Source: Lingula anatina
Lineage: Eukaryota > Brachiopoda > Lingulata > Lingulida > Lingulidae
Assembly (NCBI RefSeq): GCF_001039355.2
Contig: NW_019774792.1
Span: forward strand, 270,028 to 334,027
Reading direction: 5' to 3'
Length of the DNA stretch: 64,000 nt
Positions 52,301 through 56,204 of this stretch are shown piece by piece (within the stretch, counting starts at the first letter, position 1; each line of letters opens with the position of its first letter). Below the pieces are notes generated by a model that was not told the DNA's origin, made no database searches, and was given only the letters and a program-made list of their open reading frames with translations. The position numbers and the translations under genes were made by a program.

Positions 52301-54498
52301 TATGGCATCTGAAAAAATTACAATCATGGCTAAACTGGCTAAACTTGCGTAAATTTTTATCTAAATAAGACCAGGGAATTATATCGGATTCCCTGATAAG
52401 ACAGATCATACATTTTAACAGTGTGTTCATACTCAGAAATGCAACTATCTGTGTATTAAGTGTCAAGTCTCTAGGAAAAAAAACATGCGCAGACCCAGCC
52501 TAGCCATTGCTTAGTGGCCAAATCTTTGTAAAAGTAATTCGGACGCGTGTGGAAAAGCCCGGGAAATTTAAATGTGCATTCCGCCATTATCTTACCATGC
52601 ACTTTCATCTGATAAAACTTCCTTTACTCTTTTCTGTGTTTAGGTAAATAAATCTCTGCACAGAAAATATAAGTTGTCTGCATCAAAATAAATCATCCCT
52701 CGCTCGTTATTCATCCTAAACCTGAAACACGTATGGTTGCTGCAGCTTTCGTTTTGCGCAAAGTTGAAAATGATAATTACTTGCAACCGATGTAAAGGTT
52801 GTGTTTAGTGACCGAAGATGTGCCCCATACTAAAATGTTCAATGTAGGTAACATCGACACCATAAAAACAATATTCGATAACTAACTGAACAAACAAATT
52901 TTCAAACTTATTCTTAATACAGACCCTTAGCTATGAAAATTTGTATCTTAGCCAGAATTTAAATTGAATTTTCCTTGAAAAAAGTATTGCTCCACAACAG
53001 ATACATTTATTTGACGGGTTTAATCAAAATTATTCATTCATTCATTCATTCATTCATTCATTCACTCATTCATTCATTCATTTATTTATTCATTCATTTA
53101 TTTATCATGAAGTGAGAAAGATAAGTAGCTTTGCAGGATATTTAGACGTAGAACATGTGCTGTATACTTTTATGAAAGTATGATGGGAATTGGAAAGAAA
53201 GAGTAGGGTAGTGTGGAACTGGAGTCAGTTAAATGCATATAAATTACGCAACGACAGGCTACATAAACAACTATTGCCGCAATCGAAAAAAACGAGTAGG
53301 CCTATTAGATGACCTAACCATAGGTCACCGGTGTGCGACCCCCGCCTCTGCTGCACTCTTTACGTTTTTATGACCGTGTGTAAAGTTCCACAAAAATAGA
53401 CATATTGAAGCTTTTTTCGATTATAATCTTTCTCTAAACATTGGGAATTTCGCTATTTGAAAAAAAAGAACTTATGTTCCAACATTTCCAAATATTCAAC
53501 CTAAGAAATTAATGGGAGGGTTAAATGAAGAGGTGGTTTCTGCCACTCTTTAACCTCCCACATGTGATGCAGATTATATTCTTTTCAAAATAATTGAATA
53601 AATCTGTTCTGCTGTTTATTTATACAACGTTTTATTTAAAATGATATAATAATTTAGAATAAAACATTCTAACGAACCTTTTACACCGTATTACAGGATC
53701 AGACGTTCAAACGAAATGTATAGCATTTACAGGGAACAAAGAGAACCAGTGTAGTAATATTAACTTTTTAATAAGACATCATGCAATTTGCTTCTTTTTT
53801 TTTTTTTTTTTTTTTTTTTTTGAAGACGTAAACTTGAATATTTTATCATTTCAAAATGGTATATTTTACTCACCAAACAGTAATCACTCCCAGTGTCCAC
53901 ATCTCGCAACAGGCGGACTACGTGGCCGTAAACCTGAAGCTCAACGAACGCGCCTCTCTTGGCCGAAATGGCGAAAGGTTCTACCCCGCCCGCGCCGTCG
54001 CATGTCTTTGCGAGGTAATACTCGCTGTCACCTTGGTAGTTCACCACATTCCCATCAAACTGCTTGTAATGCCCATCACCAATTGATTGACAGTGACATT
54101 CTAGAAAAAAATACACCGAAAGTTGACGCGTGAAATATAAGAATGCCATGGAACCTGTTGATTTCTGTTTATGTTTTCAGTGTAAATTAAATTTGACATA
54201 TGCTGCAAAACAGATAAATGCAAGACTGAGAAAAATAAGAAATTATCTTTGATTGGATTATTGAACTTTTTTTCATTTTTGTCTGTAGTTAAGGCTTGTG
54301 ACTTTTGCATTTATTAAAATTTTCTCTACAAAATTAAGCGACAAAACTTTTTCTTTGCTAATTATTATTTTCCTTAATGAGAAGGGAGGCAAAATAGAGC
54401 TCGTCAAATAAAAAAAAATACGATAACTTACCCTGGGCATTAATTTGCTTGTATTGAAACAAACACACCAACACTATAGCAAGGAATTTTGTCCCCAT
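1..54498 (-). CDS. Giant secreted VWD/C8/TIL and multi-EGF protein gene (5' complete, 3' end outside window)
   Basis: One gene read right to left, with more than 110 exons seen. Order: signal peptide, VWD-C8-TIL, Cys-rich linker, three EGF, VWD (with GDPH), C8, TIL, E-like exon, then the long EGF array reaching position 1. Exons were placed from GT/AG borders on the minus strand. The 14 exons from 54,498 to 45,076 total 2,902 nt and keep one open frame; every complete EGF exon is 108-129 nt, divisible by 3 and phase 1-1. Family knowledge: such proteins are secreted and form disulphide-linked, calcium-stabilised rods or gels (mucins, zonadhesin, tectorin-like and invertebrate adhesive proteins). 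Introns, many longer than 300 bp (for example 48-906, 14,209-15,516, 23,660-24,969, 28,828-29,910, 51,340-53,873), hold no other gene I recognise. Three stretches are duplicated next to single N bases, so the exon count is inflated. Not recognised as a named orthologue. Confidence 0.88.
693..770 (-). pseudogene. Decayed Notch-type EGF exon
   Basis: The plus strand still resembles the intact exon at 3,458-3,571 (stretches such as GTCATCTCCTT, CAGATGCACA, ACAGGTGCA and CCTCCATT). Both splice borders, the Cys3 region and several other Cys codons have been lost. It lies immediately upstream of the AVDNGGC exon's position, which is exactly the Notch-type slot of the seven-exon cassette. Confidence 0.65.
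1495..4391. repeat. Direct duplication I, left copy
   Basis: 2.9 kb nearly identical to 4,394-7,422, exons and introns alike, and ending directly at the N at 4,392. Shared non-coding stretches, such as the intron around 3,144-3,400, show that this is more than EGF similarity. Confidence 0.9.
1781..1804 (-). pseudogene. Remnant of a DINECDTN-type EGF exon (first copy)
   Basis: Only the acceptor and the first codons survive: the plus strand TTGTATCACACTCATTGACA with CTGAGG behind it matches the 5' end of the exon at 4,155-4,277. The rest of the module is gone. It sits after the DDNNGGC exon, where the cassette expects a DTNN exon. Confidence 0.6.
4392..4392. other. Single N at the junction of duplication I
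   Basis: Unresolved base exactly between the two copies of duplication I; probably a contig join. Confidence 0.85.
4498..7311 (-). CDS. Eight EGF exons, second-contig copy of the 1.5-4.4 kb block
   Basis: Exons 7,189-7,311 ([11 protein letters not shown]), 6,843-6,956 and 6,488-6,601 (Notch type, 114 nt), 5,987-6,109 ([11 protein letters not shown]), 5,694-5,816 ([12 protein letters not shown]), 5,172-5,294 ([11 protein letters not shown]), 4,873-4,995 (DDNNGGC) and 4,498-4,620 (AVDNGGCSHNC). Repeats the exons at 1,599-4,277. It differs by a MITE in the intron after exon 5,694, and by a patch around 5,760-5,980 that instead resembles the 11.1-11.4 kb cassette. Confidence 0.9.
4680..4703 (-). 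pseudogene. Remnant of a DINECDTN-type EGF exon (second copy)
   Basis: Same remnant as at 1,781-1,804, within the duplicated block. Acceptor and the codons for I-N/D-E-C are visible, followed by unrelated AT-rich sequence. Confidence 0.6.
5350..5519. mobile_element. 170-bp hAT-like MITE, present in one duplicate only
   Basis: Perfect 10-bp terminal inverted repeats (CAGGGGCGGA and TCCGCCCCTG) are flanked by a 5-bp target duplication ATACA (5,345-5,349 and 5,520-5,524). The sister copy near 2,452 has the empty site with a single ATACA, proving an insertion. The interior carries repeated GTCTTCC/GGAAGAC motifs and no coding capacity. The CAGGGGCGGA terminus suggests the hAT superfamily; the 5-bp duplication is shorter than the usual 8 bp, so the class is tentative. 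Confidence 0.85.
7465..8606 (-). CDS. Four cbEGF exons starting the third cassette (present once)
   Basis: Exons 8,484-8,606 ([16 protein letters not shown]), 8,073-8,195 ([16 protein letters not shown]), 7,703-7,825 ([27 protein letters not shown]) and 7,465-7,587 ([16 protein letters not shown]). With the three exons at 7,189, 6,843 and 6,488 they complete a seven-exon cassette. These four lie in the only part of the second contig (7.4-8.9 kb) that is not duplicated elsewhere in the window. Confidence 0.92.
8881..8959. mobile_element. Partial foldback element with short palindrome
   Basis: A 17-nt perfect inverted repeat (AGCGCGAGCCAGTTACT and its complement, 13-nt loop, 8,881-8,927) is followed by GCCAGTAATTACG and the terminal motif CATGTGAACGAAGCCTAA (8,942-8,959). 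The same pieces occur, in longer form, in the element at 63,808-64,000, so this is an internally deleted or 5'-truncated member. Confidence 0.75.
9090..14208 (-). CDS. Fourteen EGF exons: two seven-exon cassettes (second-contig copy)
   Basis: Cassette one: 14,086-14,208 ([11 protein letters not shown]), 13,753-13,875 (LDNNGGC), 13,410-13,532 ([11 protein letters not shown]), 13,089-13,211 (DNNNGGC), 12,796-12,918 ([11 protein letters not shown]), 12,430-12,543 (Notch type, LGVTC) and 12,109-12,222 (Notch type, AGKPC). Cassette two: 11,385-11,507 ([11 protein letters not shown]), 11,093-11,215, a decayed exon at 10,788-10,860, 10,634-10,756 (NEPGSY), 10,302-10,424, 10,019-10,141, 9,644-9,757 and 9,090-9,203. 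The first exons of the two cassettes are 2.7 kb apart. The preceding intron 14,209-15,516 is 1.3 kb with nothing coding. Confidence 0.92.
10788..10860 (-). pseudogene. Decayed cbEGF exon (LDQ slot)
   Basis: Starts after a usable acceptor with [14 protein letters not shown], then NKNGSYKCY. The GGC and NQ(I/K)C cysteines are lost, the Cys5-Cys6 region is gone and no splice donor is visible. If spliced in it would break the module. It occupies the third slot of the second cassette. Confidence 0.7.
15517..18416 (-). CDS. Eight EGF exons, second-contig copy (first one cut by the N)
   Basis: A partial exon 18,381-18,416 stops at the N at 18,417; its whole version is 27,845-27,967. Then 17,710-17,832, 17,237-17,359 and 16,919-17,041 (three near-identical [14 protein letters not shown] modules), 16,622-16,744 (DKDEC), 16,213-16,335 ([11 protein letters not shown]), 15,856-15,969 and 15,517-15,630 (Notch type, 114 nt). 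Same order and introns as 24,970-27,967. The truncated exon is an assembly edge rather than a biological break. Confidence 0.88.
17866..17914 (-). pseudogene. Truncated, frameshifted cbEGF exon remnant
   Basis: After a TTCCAG acceptor the minus strand reads V-I-N-E-C-D-D-G and then shifts frame, while the DNA still matches the GGAGGCTGTGAGCAGATCTG of intact exons. It ends about half way through the module. It lies in the intron just upstream of the near-identical triplet exons. Confidence 0.65.
18417..18417. other. Single N at the junction of duplication II
   Basis: Unresolved base cutting an EGF exon on its left and the arm of a palindrome on its right; probably a contig join. Confidence 0.88.
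18586..23659 (-). CDS. Fourteen EGF exons: two seven-exon cassettes (third-contig copy)
   Basis: Cassette one: 23,537-23,659 ([11 protein letters not shown]), 23,206-23,328, 22,864-22,986, 22,561-22,683, 22,268-22,390, 21,898-22,011 (114 nt) and 21,528-21,641 (114 nt). Cassette two: 20,837-20,959 ([11 protein letters not shown]), 20,550-20,672, a decayed exon at 20,263-20,336, 20,109-20,231, 19,785-19,907, 19,499-19,621, 19,137-19,250 (114 nt) and 18,586-18,699 (114 nt). Each cassette is five complement-type then two Notch-type modules. The block repeats 9,090-14,208 with scattered amino-acid differences, for example GGTCIDG in exon 21,528 against EGTCNDG in exon 12,109. Confidence 0.9.
20263..20336 (-). 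pseudogene. Decayed cbEGF exon, duplicate copy
   Basis: Counterpart of 10,788-10,860: begins [14 protein letters not shown], then a frameshifted K-K-P-E-Q-K-W. A T-run expansion has shifted the frame relative to the other copy, confirming it is not under coding constraint. Confidence 0.7.
24970..27967 (-). CDS. Eight EGF exons, third-contig copy
   Basis: Exons 27,845-27,967 ([16 protein letters not shown]), then three near-identical [14 protein letters not shown] exons at 27,171-27,293, 26,689-26,811 and 26,372-26,494, then 26,070-26,192 ([16 protein letters not shown]), 25,669-25,791 ([16 protein letters not shown]), and the Notch-type pair 25,310-25,423 ([16 protein letters not shown]) and 24,970-25,083 ([16 protein letters not shown]). 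All but part of the first are repeated at 15,517-18,416. The intron to the next exon (23,660-24,969, 1.3 kb) has no coding signal. Confidence 0.9.
27327..27375 (-). pseudogene. Truncated, frameshifted cbEGF exon remnant, duplicate copy
   Basis: Same remnant as 17,866-17,914 in the third-contig copy, with the same frame break, so the decay predates the separation of the two copies. Confidence 0.65.
28303..31899 (-). CDS. Eight complement-type cbEGF exons
   Basis: Exons 31,777-31,899 ([16 protein letters not shown]), 31,383-31,505 ([16 protein letters not shown]), 31,024-31,146 ([16 protein letters not shown]), 30,684-30,806 ([16 protein letters not shown]), 30,289-30,411 ([16 protein letters not shown]), 29,911-30,033 ([16 protein letters not shown]), 28,705-28,827 ([16 protein letters not shown]) and 28,303-28,425 ([16 protein letters not shown]). 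Each is 123 nt. The 1.1-kb intron 28,828-29,910 contains a TTA microsatellite and no gene I can see. Modules are well diverged from each other, so this part of the array is old. Confidence 0.93.
29598..29659. repeat. TTA trinucleotide microsatellite
   Basis: About twenty TTA units in the intron between EGF exons 28,705 and 29,911. Its poly-Asn and poly-Tyr readings are artefacts. Confidence 0.95.
32200..35212 (-). CDS. Six diverse complement-type cbEGF exons
   Basis: Exons 35,090-35,212 ([16 protein letters not shown]), 34,434-34,556 ([16 protein letters not shown]), 33,906-34,028 ([16 protein letters not shown]), 33,274-33,396 ([16 protein letters not shown]), 32,693-32,815 ([16 protein letters not shown]) and 32,200-32,325 (126 nt, [16 protein letters not shown], one codon longer). 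All keep six Cys and the aromatic residue before Cys5. The 32,693 exon has a GT microsatellite (plus strand) about 45 bp beyond its donor. Introns of 370-580 bp hold no other coding sequence. Confidence 0.93.
32622..32649. repeat. GT dinucleotide microsatellite
   Basis: About fourteen GT units in the intron, some 45 bp beyond the donor of the EGF exon 32,693-32,815. Confidence 0.9.
35522..36156 (-). CDS. Two Notch-type calcium-binding EGF exons
   Basis: Exons 36,046-36,156 (111 nt, [15 protein letters not shown], one residue short in the C2-C3 loop) and 35,522-35,635 (114 nt, [16 protein letters not shown], with Trp in GWMGAHC). With the two exons at 37,035 and 37,651 they make a run of four Notch-type modules between complement-type blocks. 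An alternating pattern of this kind recurs through the array. Confidence 0.9.
36656..39430. repeat. Direct duplication III, left copy
   Basis: 2.8 kb nearly identical to 39,617-42,405, containing four EGF exons. It is followed by about 185 bp (39,431-39,614) with no counterpart in the other copy, then the N at 39,615. Confidence 0.9.
37035..38930 (-). CDS. Four EGF exons, left-hand copy
   Basis: Exons 38,808-38,930, 38,434-38,556, 37,651-37,779 and 37,035-37,148. The first two are cbEGF of complement type, the last two Notch type (EINEC and DIDDC starts). They differ from the copy at 40,002-41,901 by only a few substitutions, such as DDCVGV here against NDCLGV there in the last exon. Confidence 0.9.
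39615..39615. other. Single N at the junction of duplication III
   Basis: Unresolved base between the end of one copy's unique tail and the start of the second copy; probably a contig join. Confidence 0.85.
39617..42405. repeat. Direct duplication III, right copy
   Basis: Begins right after the N at 39,615 with the sequence also found at 36,656. Small differences include a T-run length change near 42,100 and a few substitutions. Confidence 0.9.
40002..41901 (-). CDS. Four EGF exons, right-hand copy of the 36.7-39.4 kb block
   Basis: Exons 41,779-41,901 ([16 protein letters not shown]), 41,405-41,527 ([16 protein letters not shown]), 40,619-40,747 (129 nt, [19 protein letters not shown], starting with Glu, with a longer C-terminal loop TTAPGF) and 40,002-40,115 (114 nt, [16 protein letters not shown]). 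They match the exons at 38,808, 38,434, 37,651 and 37,035 nearly base for base, introns included. They are probably the same genomic exons seen twice. Confidence 0.88.
42428..44473 (-). CDS. EGF array, start: five calcium-binding EGF exons
   Basis: Exons 44,351-44,473 ([16 protein letters not shown]), 43,920-44,048 (129 nt, [17 protein letters not shown], two extra codons), 43,381-43,503 ([16 protein letters not shown]), 42,923-43,045 ([16 protein letters not shown]) and 42,428-42,550 ([16 protein letters not shown]). All are complement/fibrillin-like cbEGF: D-[IV]-[DN]-E-C start, C-x-N-x4-[YF]-x-C-x-C hydroxylation motif, ending C-x-G. The donor of the 44,351 exon runs straight into a CA/GT microsatellite. 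Modules here are diverse, unlike the homogenised region below 14 kb. Confidence 0.93.
44274..44346. repeat. CA dinucleotide microsatellite abutting a splice donor
   Basis: About 36 CA units on the plus strand, hence GT units in the gene's sense. It begins within five bases of the donor of the EGF exon 44,351-44,473. Confidence 0.95.
45076..45250 (-). CDS. Exon 14: E-like/EGF-like module closing the second VWD unit
   Basis: Translates [20 protein letters not shown], completing the CGC-x-x-x-G-x-Y to G-E-x-W-x4-C-x3-C pattern that follows TIL in mucin-like proteins. It then continues [18 protein letters not shown] to [10 protein letters not shown], an EGF-like ending. 175 nt, phase 0 in and phase 1 out. 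It is the last exon before the long EGF array. Confidence 0.85.
45673..45875 (-). CDS. Exon 13: second TIL domain
   Basis: Begins [21 protein letters not shown], then [20 protein letters not shown] and [13 protein letters not shown]. This is the complete TIL signature: C-x6-Y, C-P-x-T-C, EGC-x-C-x-x-G-Y and x-x-C-V. NTT is a possible N-glycosylation site. 203 nt, ends in phase 0. Confidence 0.92.
46064..46362 (-). CDS. Exon 12: second C8 domain
   Basis: C8 domain with [28 protein letters not shown] and [12 protein letters not shown], ending EWRTVLNC. Same intron phases (2 in, 1 out) and nearly the same length (299 nt) as the first C8 exon, supporting duplication of the whole VWD-C8-TIL unit. 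Confidence 0.9.
46594..46901 (-). CDS. Exon 11: second VWD domain, C-terminal half
   Basis: Begins [19 protein letters not shown] and carries [20 protein letters not shown], the VWD CGxC motif followed by the calcium-site-like N-x-D-x-x-N-D loop. It ends SFKVQDIPG. 308 nt, phase 0 in and phase 2 out, matching the intron position and phase of exon 3. Confidence 0.93.
47051..47292 (-). CDS. Exon 10: second VWD domain, N-terminal half, with GDPH motif
   Basis: Begins [19 protein letters not shown], a textbook VWD start. The GDPH (codons GGA GAT CCT CAT at 47,252-47,263) matches the autocatalytic Asp-Pro cleavage site known from VWD domains of MUC2, MUC5AC, inter-alpha-inhibitor heavy chains and RGM proteins. 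It continues to [20 protein letters not shown]. 242 nt, phase 1 in and phase 0 out, the same phases as exon 2, so the two VWD units look like ancient duplicates. Confidence 0.93.
47418..48779 (-). CDS. Exons 7-9: three Notch-type EGF modules between the two VWD units
   Basis: Exons at 48,672-48,779 (108 nt, [15 protein letters not shown], no calcium-binding start), 48,029-48,142 (114 nt, [16 protein letters not shown]) and 47,418-47,531 (114 nt, [16 protein letters not shown]). Each has six Cys in the human-EGF/Notch spacing and ends G-F-x-G-x-x-C. The last two carry the calcium-binding D-I-D-D start and an Asp in the C-x-D-x4-[FY]-x-C-x-C beta-hydroxylation consensus. Introns between them are 497 and 529 bp and show nothing else. 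Confidence 0.92.
49053..49236 (-). CDS. Exon 6: Cys-rich linker after the first TIL
   Basis: Translates from [20 protein letters not shown] to CTYLG and contains [18 protein letters not shown], which resembles the N-terminal half of an EGF/E-type module. It joins TIL 1 to the first true EGF exon. 184 nt, phase 0 in and phase 1 out, setting the phase-1 pattern used by all later EGF exons. A TA dinucleotide run (49,262-49,313) lies about 25 bp upstream of its acceptor. Confidence 0.75.
49262..49313. repeat. TA dinucleotide microsatellite
   Basis: About 26 TA units just upstream of the acceptor of exon 49,053-49,236. Confidence 0.95.
49565..49800 (-). CDS. Exon 5: first TIL (trypsin-inhibitor-like Cys-rich) domain
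   Basis: Begins [19 protein letters not shown], then [15 protein letters not shown]. This matches the TIL pattern (C-P-x-x-x-x-Y, C-P-x-T-C, EGC-x-C). It ends in an E-like tail [19 protein letters not shown] leading into the next exon. In this architecture TIL closes a VWD-C8-TIL unit and is structural rather than inhibitory. 236 nt, ends in phase 0. Confidence 0.85.
50355..50656 (-). CDS. Exon 4: first C8 domain
   Basis: C8 (eight-cysteine) domain following VWD 1. It contains [15 protein letters not shown], the typical C8 start (C-G-x-I/L then F-x-x-C), then [23 protein letters not shown] and a terminal WRSSALC. C8 always accompanies VWD and TIL in gel-forming mucin-like proteins and contributes the conserved disulphide framework. 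302 nt, phase 2 in and phase 1 out. Confidence 0.9.
51017..51339 (-). CDS. Exon 3: first VWD domain, C-terminal half
   Basis: It continues the VWD fold: [16 protein letters not shown], then [15 protein letters not shown], then the hallmark [18 protein letters not shown] (compare the family motif CGLCGNxxG-D-D), ending CDGWSVSDP. The CGxC motif is the conserved vicinal disulphide of VWD domains. 323 nt, phase 0 in and phase 2 out. It is separated from exon 2 by the 2.5-kb intron 51,340-53,873. Confidence 0.93.
53031..53105. repeat. ATTC tetranucleotide microsatellite
   Basis: About eighteen slightly degenerate ATTC/ATTT units inside the large VWD intron. Confidence 0.92.
53792..53821. repeat. 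Poly-T run (poly-A on the gene strand)
   Basis: About 30 T about 50 bp beyond the donor of exon 2. Possibly the tail of an old retroposed sequence, but no body is recognisable. Confidence 0.85.
53874..54100 (-). CDS. Exon 2: first VWD domain, N-terminal half
   Basis: It begins [17 protein letters not shown], the standard opening of a von Willebrand type D domain (Cys pair, then G-D-x-H-Y, then F-D-G), and runs on through the strand YYLAKTCDG to [12 protein letters not shown] domains mediate disulphide-linked multimer assembly in mucins and von Willebrand factor. Here the GDPH autocleavage site is GDGH, with Gly in place of Pro, so Asp-Pro cleavage is not expected in this copy. The exon is 227 nt, phase 1 in and phase 0 out, and is locally GC-richer than its surroundings. 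A run of about 30 T lies about 50 bp beyond its donor. Confidence 0.9.
54432..54498 (-). CDS. Exon 1 (coding): signal peptide
   Basis: The ATG at 54,498 opens [15 protein letters not shown] then YKQINAQ. This is a classic signal peptide: Lys at residue 4, a hydrophobic core of about ten residues, and a likely cleavage near INA-Q. The exon ends in phase 1 at the donor CAGG/gtaagt. The protein is therefore predicted to enter the secretory pathway. This start was chosen because it is the only ATG giving a leader in frame with the VWD exon at 54,100. Confidence 0.85.
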
Positions 54499-54715
54499 CT
54501 CTTTCTAGGTGGGACACCTGGTACAAGAAAAATGCATTCAATTTAACTCATAATCTAAATAAAAAAATCCCAATACTTTTAATATATGTACTGATACGAT
54601 TTACAAAAAAAAAATTAAATAAAGAAAAAGAGGAAAGTTGCGAAAGATATTAAATTTGTTCATTTATCGTTTAAAAAAATCACATTTCTTGCCTCTCAGT
54701 CCCATTACCACCTAC

Positions 54716-54735
54716 CTTGATCAACACTTCTTAAC
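54716..54735 (-). other. Possible tiny non-coding first exon (5' UTR)
   Basis: Just downstream of the TATA box the minus strand reads TCAAG followed by GTAGGT, a good splice donor with its cut at 54,715/54,716. A good acceptor (pyrimidine-rich tract ending TTGTACCAG) lies at 54,518-54,520. Together they suggest a 5' UTR intron of about 195 bp between a very short leader exon and a coding exon that would begin at 54,517. The right end (54,735) is only an estimate from the TATA position. An unspliced leader is the alternative. Confidence 0.35.
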
Positions 54736-54756
54736 CTTGGTGGGGCACGCGATGCG

Positions 54757-54763
54757 TTTTATA
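54757..54763 (-). promoter_or_regulatory. Candidate TATA box of the giant gene
   Basis: On the minus strand the sequence reads GGTATAAAACGC, a good TATA consensus, about 260 bp upstream of the initiator ATG at 54,498. Transcription would be expected to start about 30 bp downstream, near 54,730. This is position and consensus only; no transcript evidence is available. Confidence 0.5.
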
Positions 54764-56031
54764 CCTCGGACACACCTCCAACCAATAAATCACCGTGTTT
54801 GTACCTACTTTACACATGCTGTATATATAATAGTTATCTTTTTGTGAAGTCTGAGGTAGACCCGACGCGCTGACATTGAAATGGAAATGACGGGGTGCAA
54901 TCTCCTGTCATATGAATCACAAGTTTCCCAGGCTTAAATGATTTCAATTTCAAAAATTAGTGTCGAAGGATGACCCTATTCAAATTCCATTTCCTTAATG
55001 TTGAAAAGATGATGTGATTTAATGAGTTTCCCGTAGCTTGTGCTTAGTATTCCGAATATGAAAGTGAAAATGTAATTAATCAAACGTTACTATACGTCAG
55101 TAACCACGGTAGACATTTTATTGTAATTAGAATTTTATTCCAAAATTCGGTTAACGACGTCAATCCTTTTTTTCTTATTTTGATTTTAATGCATCAAAGA
55201 ATAAATAACCATTGTTGAAAGGTGTTGTTGTTTAGTGAAATATTTATGCCTAATAAGTAACAAAAGAAACTATTAATATATTCTGTTTACATAAGTTATC
55301 ATGTATTTTTCGCGTTTGATTTAATCGTTGCTCTTTGCACCGGTAACAAACAAAAGTCAAAGTTGGCGGTTCATTAAATTTAATTTGATTTAATAATTTC
55401 TGTTAATTATATTCTAATGAATAAAGAGATGGGATTCTGTCCTCGATGCAAATGTCAATTTCAAATTATTTAGCGTATATACAGTACCTACAACTCAAAA
55501 GAAGTTATGGAACATCTGCCATTTAAGATGGCAAAGTTTGAACCAGCCCTTCTATTATTAAATCTTAGAAATTCTGAGTGAAAGTAATCATTCTGTATTT
55601 TATGACATTTTTACTTTTACTGTGTTGCAAGTAAAATAAATTTTGCAATCTTGCAATCACCCATGTGAATTATCATTGTGAGACTCACAACGCAAGCGCT
55701 TTGACAGACAAATTCTATAGCCATGCTCCAAAGCCGCGGTTTGGCACTGGGGGTATCTTGTTATAAATGACCAATGCCTTTGTTTTAATTTTATTCTCTG
55801 CCTTCTTTTTCATATAGTTAATTATTAATGAAATGTGTTAATGACTAAAAAATTCAAAACCAGTTTATTATCTTTCCTGAAAAGTGGGGATTGTCTTGGG
55901 GGAATTGTCAAGGGTGGGGATTGTCTTAGAATTGCTGAAAAAATATACCCTTGGGCGCATCATTTGCCCCCCCCCCACTCTCCCCCCATACATTCTCTCT
56001 CTCTCTGTCTCTCTCTCGAGCTCATATCTAA
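54764..56031. other. Upstream flank of the giant gene; no gene seen
   Basis: Besides the TATA region this stretch is AT-rich with no ORF that looks coding. A C-rich and CT-rich patch lies at 55,965-56,020 next to the MITE. Confidence 0.7.
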
Positions 56032-56199
56032 CAGGTCTGTAGCCAGAAAATTCAAAAGGGGGGTTCTTTTTTCTGAAAAAGTTGACCTTTTACAATGAAA
56101 CTTATATGTACCTAGGCAAAATTTACCCAAAATGGACCTTTTCCTGACAAAAGGGGCGGTTCTTTCGAACCCCCAGAAACCCCCCTGGCTACGCGCCTG
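56032..56199. mobile_element. 168-bp hAT-like MITE in the upstream flank
   Basis: Imperfect 15-bp terminal inverted repeats (CAGGTCTGTAGCCAG and CTGGCTACGCGCCTG) are flanked by the 5-bp duplication TCTAA (56,027-56,031 and 56,200-56,204). The interior is rich in inverted-repeat pieces (AAAGGGG..GTTCTTT and GACCTTTT). No transposase. The same target-duplication length and overall size as the 5,350 element suggest a shared mobilising enzyme. Confidence 0.8.
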
Positions 56200-56204
56200 T
56201 CTAA

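Larger units (their letters stand above)
51340..53873 (-). other. Large intron within the first VWD domain
   Basis: 2.5-kb intron between the two halves of VWD 1. I see no coding sequence in it. It holds a C-rich stretch near 51,690-51,715, an ATTC tetranucleotide array (53,031-53,105) and a poly-T run (53,792-53,821, poly-A in the gene's sense). First long introns of large genes often hold enhancers, but nothing here identifies one. Confidence 0.8.

Noticed and set aside
53834-54133. Plus ORFs of 99 and 76 residues near the first VWD exon
   Set aside because: Antisense shadows of exon 2, open because that exon is GC-rich.
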